This document shows, piece by piece, positions 22,291 to 27,599 of a stretch of 27,599 nt of DNA (position 1 is its first letter; each line of letters begins with the position of its first letter). Location of the stretch: positions 1-27,599 of the forward strand of contig QFBQ01000020.1 of the NCBI GenBank assembly GCA_003265885.1, written 5' to 3'. Position numbers and translations under genes: made by a program. The stretch comes from Candidatus Marinamargulisbacteria bacterium SCGC AG-343-D04 (lineage in GTDB: Bacteria; Margulisbacteria; Marinamargulisbacteria; GCA-2716485; GCA-002719695). The notes below the pieces were generated by a model, which worked only from the letters and a program-made list of their open reading frames with translations, had not been told where the DNA came from and did no database searches.

Positions 22291-24300
22291 CTATTTGCGG
22301 GTATTTTGGGACTTCATTTCCTTTATTTTGTCCCTTAATACTGCCGCAACTTCGAACTCTAGGTTTTCTGCCGCTTCCTGCATTTGTCTTTCTAACTCTT
22401 TAATAAGCGTTAACTCGCTTTTTGCATTCATCCCTTCTAACTTCTCATCTATCTTTTTTATCTCTTTTCGTGTTTCATCCCGTATATCCGATATCTTCTT
22501 AATAATACTTCTTGGCTCTATCCCATTCTTCTTATTATATGCCTCTTGTATCAATCGACGTCTCTTCGTCTCCTGAATCGCGACATCCATCGCTTTCGAT
22601 ATCCTGTCCGCATACAATATAACCGTCCCTTCTTTATGCCGGGCTGCTCGTCCTATTGTCTGTATCAATGACCTCTCATTTCGTAAAAATCCTTCCTTGT
22701 CTGCATCTAATATCACCACCAAAGACACCTCCGGTAAATCTAACCCCTCCCTCAATAAATTAACCCCAACCAAAACATCAATCTTTCCCGTCCTTAAATG
22801 ATGCAAAATATCTATCCGCTCTAATGTCTTCACCTCAGAATGCATATACCGTACCGCTATGTCTTGCGCTTGAATAAAATCACATAAATCTTCTGCCATC
22901 AGCTTCGTTAATGTCGTGATTAATATCCGCTCCTTTTTCTTGATTCGCCGCTTAATCTCATGCAATATATCATCAATCTGTCCTTCCGTTTCTCTTACTT
23001 CCACTATCGGATCCAATAACCCCGTTGGCCTAATAATCTGCTCTGCACACTCATACCTGTCCCACTTCGAATTCACCGTCGATGGAGCACTCTTCTTTAA
23101 CGTTACCTCACACTCATACTCTCCCGGAGTCGCAGATACATAAATACATCGGTCCACCTTATTCTCGAATTCTCCAAAATTTAAAGGCCTATTATCTTTC
23201 GCCGACGGTAACCTGAACCCATAATCAACCAACGATTGCTTCCTACTCTGATCTCCCTTATACATCCCTGATATCTGCGGTACCGTAACATGAGACTCAT
23301 CTATAAACGTAATAAAATCGTCCGGAAAAAAATCCAATAATACCCCCGGAGCAGACTCTTTCTCTCGGTTCGATAAATGCCTCGAATAATTCTCTATCCC
23401 CTTACAATATCCCACCTCTTCCATCATCTCTAAATCATAATTCGTCCGCTGCCGAATTCTCTGTGCCTCCACTACCTTTCCCTCTTTTTCAAAATACCTG
23501 ACCTGCTCTTCTAACTCATTCCTTATCTTCCCTATAGCAAACCTCTTATCTTCATTCACTACATAATGCGTCGCAGGGAAAATAACAAACTGATCTTCTT
23601 CCCCCAATGTCGTCATCTTTATCGGATGAATTATCCTTAAACGATCACACTCATCTCCAAAAAATTCGCAACGATATATATTCTCTTCCCACGATGGAAA
23701 AATATCGATAGTATCCCCCTTAACCCTATAATAACCCGGCTTTAACTCTATATCATTTCTCGTATACTGATTCGCTTCCAATTGCCTCAATAAATGTCGA
23801 CGCTTATAACTCTTTCCCTTCTCAATCATAATAGCCGCCTTAGCATATTCTTCCGGCACCCCCAACCCATATATACATGATACCGATGCCACAATAATGA
23901 CATCCTCTCTAAGTAACAATGATCTGGTCGCCTTATGCCTTAACCTCTCTATCTCTTCATTAATCTGCGCCTCTTTCTCAATATACGCATCTCTGCTCGG
24001 TATATACGCCTCAGGTTGATAATAATCGTAATATGAAATAAAATATTCTACAGAATTTTTAGGGAAAATTTCCTTAAATTCATTACAGAGTTGAGCGGCT
24101 AAGGTCTTGTTATGTGCGATTATGAGTGCAGGACGATTGAGATTGGCTATAATATGGGCCATCGTAAATGTTTTTCCTGACCCTGTAACGCCCATTAGTA
24201 ATTGGTTTTTTTTATTTGCAATAAGACCTTGAGATAATTTTTCGATAGCGAAAGGTTGGTCTCCTGCAGGATTTAATGAGGATTCTAGTTTAAATGTCAT
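22291..24300 (-). CDS. uvrB: Excinuclease ABC subunit B (UvrB)
   Basis: 669 aa, the usual UvrB length. Nucleotide excision repair: UvrB receives damaged DNA from UvrA, verifies the lesion with its beta-hairpin and recruits UvrC. Visible are the N-terminal FKLESSLNPAGDQPFAI, Walker A GVTGSGKT (37-44), the beta-hairpin region YYDYYQPEAYIPSRDAYIEKE (about 90-110), FIDESHVT, the UvrB-specific YVSATPGEYE, helicase motifs VGVNLLREGLDLPEVSLV and QTIGRAARH, and the C-terminal UVR motif ELERQMQEAAENLEFEVAAVLRDKI that binds UvrC. I chose the ATG at 24298-24300 because family proteins start there. The ATG at 24361-24363 would add 21 basic/hydrophobic residues foreign to the family. No Shine-Dalgarno sequence precedes either start. 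Confidence 0.98.
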   Translation of the reverse strand: MTFKLESSLNPAGDQPFAIEKLSQGLIANKKNQLLMGVTGSGKTFTMAHIIANLNRPALIIAHNKTLAAQLCNEFKEIFPKNSVEYFISYYDYYQPEAYIPSRDAYIEKEAQINEEIERLRHKATRSLLLREDVIIVASVSCIYGLGVPEEYAKAAIMIEKGKSYKRRHLLRQLEANQYTRNDIELKPGYYRVKGDTIDIFPSWEENIYRCEFFGDECDRLRIIHPIKMTTLGEEDQFVIFPATHYVVNEDKRFAIGKIRNELEEQVRYFEKEGKVVEAQRIRQRTNYDLEMMEEVGYCKGIENYSRHLSNREKESAPGVLLDFFPDDFITFIDESHVTVPQISGMYKGDQSRKQSLVDYGFRLPSAKDNRPLNFGEFENKVDRCIYVSATPGEYECEVTLKKSAPSTVNSKWDRYECAEQIIRPTGLLDPIVEVRETEGQIDDILHEIKRRIKKKERILITTLTKLMAEDLCDFIQAQDIAVRYMHSEVKTLERIDILHHLRTGKIDVLVGVNLLREGLDLPEVSLVVILDADKEGFLRNERSLIQTIGRAARHKEGTVILYADRISKAMDVAIQETKRRRLIQEAYNKKNGIEPRSIIKKISDIRDETRKEIKKIDEKLEGMNAKSELTLIKELERQMQEAAENLEFEVAAVLRDKIKEMKSQNTRK

Positions 24301-24313
24301 AGTGTATATAGTA
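24301..24313 (-). promoter_or_regulatory. Possible leaderless-type -10 element of uvrB
   Basis: On the minus strand TACTAT (24308-24313) ends exactly seven bases before the chosen uvrB ATG, the spacing seen for mgtE and the helicase. The -35 position is only a T run; TTGCAC (24337-24342) is too far away at 23 nt. No Shine-Dalgarno sequence is present. Confidence 0.35.
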
Positions 24314-24401
24314 AGAAATATACGCTTAAAAAAAAAGTGCAACTTTTGTTTTATTTTTTTCATATTATTGGAAAGGGCGGTGGGAAAAGGTGGATTAATA
24401 T

Positions 24402-27400
24402 ATGAAAAATCGGTTTACTGTTTTTGTTTCTTTACTGTTTCTTTTAGCTCATTTCTCTGTGTTTGCTTCAGATCTTGTCATAAATATCGACCCCAATCCT
24501 GCTGTTGTTAATGAACCTGTTAGAGTATCCGTTGTTGCTGACTTTGATATCGATAATGCCTCTGTAGTATTCCCCAATAGTTCGATTAAAATGGAAAAGA
24601 TAACAAGTCAACTTTATCGTGTTAATCTTTTGGCTTCAGAAGAACTGCTAAATAAATCCCACTCTCTTAAAGTATCTCCTGTAAAAGGAAAAGTATTTGA
24701 GCTTTCCTTTTCTATTTCTGGAAAAAAATCGTCATCTTCATCGTTTTCTCAACAGTTTGATTCAAAAAAATCGTCAAAAATTTCTTTGTCAAACTCCCGA
24801 CAGGAAATTGATCGCTTACAAGATAAAGTGGATCAGTTGGATTTTAAAAATAACTCGCTCTTATCTAAAATTAATCGTCTCAATCAAGAACTTGCTAAAA
24901 AAGAGTATCATGATTTAAGTCTTAAACAGATTAGAAAAAAAGAAAAAGAAATAGATAAAATCAAATCTAAATTAATTGCTCTAGATCAACAAAAGCGTCA
25001 TGCTATTCAACAATTAAAAGATCAAATGTTTTCATTTAACGATAAACAACAAGCACTCTTAAAACGAGAAGAACTACTTCGTAACTTAGAAACTGAACTG
25101 TCCGATAAATCTCGTGAATTATCAGAAGAAGAACTGCTTCTTCAAGGTGAAACTGCCATTGTTGAGAAAAAAAATAAACAATTAGAACAAGATAAAAAAG
25201 TGTTGGACGAAAGAGAGTATGCCGTATCTCTTTTAGAATCTGAGATAGATGTCCAGTCTGATACTCTTGAGAAAAAGAAAAAAGCTCTAGATAAACGTGA
25301 GAGAGTTATTCTTAAGAATAAACAGGATATAATAGAATTGCGATCGTTTGTTGAAAAAGAAAAAAAAGAAGTTGAGTCTTTATCTTCATCTTTGTCTTCA
25401 GAACGAGCTTCTTTAGTTCGTTTAAATAATAAAATTAGTCAAAAAAAGAAAGCGTTGAATGCTGACAAGAAACGTATTTATAAGGATCAAAAAACAAAAG
25501 AAAAAGTGCTTCTTAAAAAACGAAAAAATCTTGATAATCTAGAGTCACAATTAATCTCAGGACTTAATAACTTATCAAAAATGGAAGAGACTATAGAGTC
25601 TAAACAGGAAGGTATTAAATTAGATAAAGACCAATTAAAGGTTGCGATGATCTCTTTTGAAGAACAAAAACGTTCTTTCTATAAAGATAAGAGTGCGGTC
25701 AGAGAACTAGAAATTGAACTAGAAGTAAAAATTCAAATGATGAAATCTCTTGGGGTTTATATCGATTCTCAATTAGATAAATTTAAACAGAATATTGTTC
25801 AAAATAATAGAAAACAAGTCCAGTTTGAGGATTCCTTTAAACACAATATGACCTATATGGATCAGTTGACTCGTATGATAGAGAAAAGAGCACTCAAAGT
25901 TGATAAGCTTAATTCTAAATTAAATAAACGTAATCGTTACTTGAAAAAACAACTTAAGCAACTCATTTATCCTAATTATCGATACGGACTATCTCCTTAT
26001 TTTTCTTTTAGATTTTATGATAAAAACTCTGAAGGAGCTGATTCTAAAGAATTTGGTGTTCAATTATCTAAATATTTAAACGAAAAAGTGAATGTTTCTG
26101 TAGGGTTTGGGATGATGAATTACCTGCAACGATCCTTAGATACAGATAATACTATTCTTCAACGAGTTCCTCTTTATTCGCTCTCGTCAGGATATTTATT
26201 TCATGCTGGTCAACGTTTTAAATCTTATTTTCTTGGAGGCATTCAAGGAAGTATGGAGTCCGATTTTTCGTCTCTTAATTTTATGTATGGATTGGGGGTA
26301 AAGTACTTTTTTAGCCAAAATATGGTCACGCAATGTAATCTTCGTTTTTCTAATACAGCTAGTATTTCTTTAGGTATTGAAAAACATTTTTCTGTTACTA
26401 ACCAAGATCTTTCAGGTAATGATTCTTCACATGATGCCTCATTGCTGTCTGCTGATGATTCATCTGATGATGATATTTATATTAGCTTTGAAAAACCTAA
26501 AACTAGATACTCTTTTTTTCCAAAAGATTATGTTTTAGATGATGCTAATAAACGGTGGTCAAAAAAATCTGTTAATAAGATAACTCAATTGGGTATTATG
26601 GATCCTCGATATAATGAAACATCGGCTGTTTTTGGGGTGAATAGCCCTGTGACATTTCAAGAAGCTTCGAAATCATTATGTTGGATGCAATATCTAGAAA
26701 AAATCCTTTTCCAAAATGGCTTTGATTTACATTTCTCTCTAACATCTTCTAGCCAGGATCCCGTTAAATTGTCACTATCTATTTATGATACTGAAGGTGC
26801 TCTTATTTCGACCCTTGTTCAAAAAAGACGCTATTATCCTGGACAACATAAGGTTTTAATTGATGCTATCTCTAATCAATCGATTTCAAAACCAGGAACC
26901 TATATTGTTCGTTGTGAAGTGTATTCAGAACATCTCGATTCCTCAAAACGAAAGTATAGTGTGAAAGATGTTCGAATTGCATCTGCAGAAACATCTTTTG
27001 AAGTTAAACTGCTTGAGGGGTTACCTCAACATGAAGATCTTTATCATGAATTTAATGAAAATTCATTGTATCCCTATATTGCTAAGGTAAAAGATATGAA
27101 CTATTTTTCACCTTCGTTTACGCAACAAGATGTTAATCGCTCATTAACCCGACTAGAATTTATAACAGGAGTCAGTCGATTACTTATTAAAATGGGGGCT
27201 TTTCATCATCAGGTTAGTGTCGACTTTTCACCCTACAGTGACTGGAACGATGTTCCCATAAATTTGCGTTCATACTTAACAACCTATGTTATCGAATTAG
27301 GCTACGGTGGTGATGATCAAAGCCGTCTGAATCCTCATAAATCCATTACCAGAGCAGAGGCAGCCGTCGTATTAAATAGAGTTTTAGAATGGAAAAAAAG

Positions 27401-27455
27401 ACAACTAGAAAGTGAGAACGTTTCTTTTGATATTAACTCTTTGGTTCAAAAATAG
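24402..27455 (+). CDS. Secreted coiled-coil / beta-barrel / SLH-domain cell-envelope protein
   Basis: 1017 aa. The signal peptide spans 1-22 (cleavage after SVFA). An Ig-like beta domain (23-105; INIDPNPAVVNEPVRVSVVA), a Ser-rich linker, and a long Lys/Glu-rich coiled coil (about 135-515) follow. Next comes a beta-strand region resembling a small barrel (about 522-665; GLSPYFSFRFYD, EFGVQLSKYLNEKVNVSVGFG, GLGVKYFF), then an SLH-like unit (about 710-775), a FlgD-type Ig domain (about 780-870; LSIYDTEGALISTL with PGTYIVRCEV), and two SLH repeats at the C-terminus (ITRAEAAVVLNRVLEW at the end). SLH domains usually bind peptidoglycan-linked polymers, so it may tie the outer membrane to the wall, like OmpM-type proteins but with a different domain order. 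AAAGGTGG nine bases upstream supports the start. Divergent from uvrB. Confidence 0.85.
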   Translation: MKNRFTVFVSLLFLLAHFSVFASDLVINIDPNPAVVNEPVRVSVVADFDIDNASVVFPNSSIKMEKITSQLYRVNLLASEELLNKSHSLKVSPVKGKVFELSFSISGKKSSSSSFSQQFDSKKSSKISLSNSRQEIDRLQDKVDQLDFKNNSLLSKINRLNQELAKKEYHDLSLKQIRKKEKEIDKIKSKLIALDQQKRHAIQQLKDQMFSFNDKQQALLKREELLRNLETELSDKSRELSEEELLLQGETAIVEKKNKQLEQDKKVLDEREYAVSLLESEIDVQSDTLEKKKKALDKRERVILKNKQDIIELRSFVEKEKKEVESLSSSLSSERASLVRLNNKISQKKKALNADKKRIYKDQKTKEKVLLKKRKNLDNLESQLISGLNNLSKMEETIESKQEGIKLDKDQLKVAMISFEEQKRSFYKDKSAVRELEIELEVKIQMMKSLGVYIDSQLDKFKQNIVQNNRKQVQFEDSFKHNMTYMDQLTRMIEKRALKVDKLNSKLNKRNRYLKKQLKQLIYPNYRYGLSPYFSFRFYDKNSEGADSKEFGVQLSKYLNEKVNVSVGFGMMNYLQRSLDTDNTILQRVPLYSLSSGYLFHAGQRFKSYFLGGIQGSMESDFSSLNFMYGLGVKYFFSQNMVTQCNLRFSNTASISLGIEKHFSVTNQDLSGNDSSHDASLLSADDSSDDDIYISFEKPKTRYSFFPKDYVLDDANKRWSKKSVNKITQLGIMDPRYNETSAVFGVNSPVTFQEASKSLCWMQYLEKILFQNGFDLHFSLTSSSQDPVKLSLSIYDTEGALISTLVQKRRYYPGQHKVLIDAISNQSISKPGTYIVRCEVYSEHLDSSKRKYSVKDVRIASAETSFEVKLLEGLPQHEDLYHEFNENSLYPYIAKVKDMNYFSPSFTQQDVNRSLTRLEFITGVSRLLIKMGAFHHQVSVDFSPYSDWNDVPINLRSYLTTYVIELGYGGDDQSRLNPHKSITRAEAAVVLNRVLEWKKRQLESENVSFDINSLVQK

Positions 27456-27457
27456 AT

Positions 27458-27478
27458 AGTGAATTGTGTCACTTTTTT
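27458..27478 (+). terminator. Intrinsic terminator after the SLH protein gene
   Basis: AGTGA (27458-27462) pairs with TCACT (27469-27473) around a 6-nt loop and runs directly into a T tract. It begins three bases after the stop codon. The stem is short, so termination may be partial. Confidence 0.45.
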
Positions 27479-27553
27479 CAAGTTCGATATAGGCTGAATT
27501 TTCTTTAGAAAAAGAGTTTTTTTGAATTTTACTTATTTTTAGGATGATTCAGT

Positions 27554-27599
27554 ATGTGTTGTTTGATCTATATTCTGGTTATTTTATTTTTATATCACT
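27554..27599 (+). CDS. Possible start of a further membrane or exported protein (cut by window edge)
   Basis: An ATG at 27554, preceded nine bases earlier by AGGA, opens a frame that runs to the window end and encodes MCCLIYILVILFLYH, hydrophobic like a signal or membrane segment. Another ATG at 27544 (MIQYVLFDLYSG) is also open but too close to the AGG. Only 15 codons are visible, so this may be chance. Confidence 0.25.
   Translation, partial: MCCLIYILVILFLYH

Noticed and set aside
24301..24363. Upstream ATG adding 21 residues to UvrB
   Set aside because: UvrB proteins begin close to the FxLxSxxxPxGDQP motif; the extra segment is basic/hydrophobic, unlike the family, and spans the probable promoter.

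Overview
The window comes from an AT-rich, double-membraned bacterium. A signal-peptide outer-membrane protein ending in Phe (4204-4683) and a secreted coiled-coil/beta-barrel/SLH protein (24402-27455) both point to an outer membrane. A CBS-free GuaB3-type IMP dehydrogenase is a trait best known from Cyanobacteria and Actinobacteria. Together these suggest a lineage near the Cyanobacteria, for example Margulisbacteria. That placement is inference; the window contains no rRNA.

Layout. Positions 1-4106 hold a tight minus-strand operon, mgtE > recO > membrane-pyrophosphatase-like > tpiA (cut by the window edge), preceded by a small minus-strand outer-membrane protein gene (4204-4683). Positions 4961-15166 hold two giant plus-strand genes (1828 and 1522 codons) with no recognisable enzyme domain. 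They are rich in helix and coiled coil, carry internal DNA-level repeats and, in the second, an 11-proline tract. A UvrD/PcrA-type helicase (15250-17295) follows and meets tail-to-tail an orphan 157-aa gene, beyond which lies the guaB3-guaA operon (minus, 17818-20513). A divergent DUF502 membrane protein gene leads into tRNA-Arg(TCG). A 0.4-kb gene-free stretch (21358-21764) then holds a 117-nt near-palindrome and an array of 17-mers separated by T runs. An orphan 162-aa gene, uvrB (minus) and the SLH/outer-membrane protein gene end the window.

How the genes relate. Most are housekeeping: DNA repair (recO, uvrB, helicase), GMP synthesis (guaB3, guaA), glycolysis (tpiA) and Mg2+ uptake (mgtE). 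Three features stand out. First, the pyrophosphatase homologue keeps the fold but has lost many catalytic residues. Second, several genes (mgtE, helicase, the 157-aa gene, probably uvrB) have a -10 box 6-7 nt before the start codon and no Shine-Dalgarno sequence, so their mRNAs are probably leaderless, while others (tpiA, the small outer-membrane protein gene, guaB3, the 162-aa gene) have clear Shine-Dalgarno sequences. Third, the intergenic palindrome is asymmetric: every one of its 12 imperfect positions becomes G.U or G.A if the minus strand is transcribed, and its apex is then a C(GGAA)G GNRA tetraloop. This suggests an undescribed structured RNA. The two giant proteins, which may share an N-terminal region, are the main protein-level novelty.
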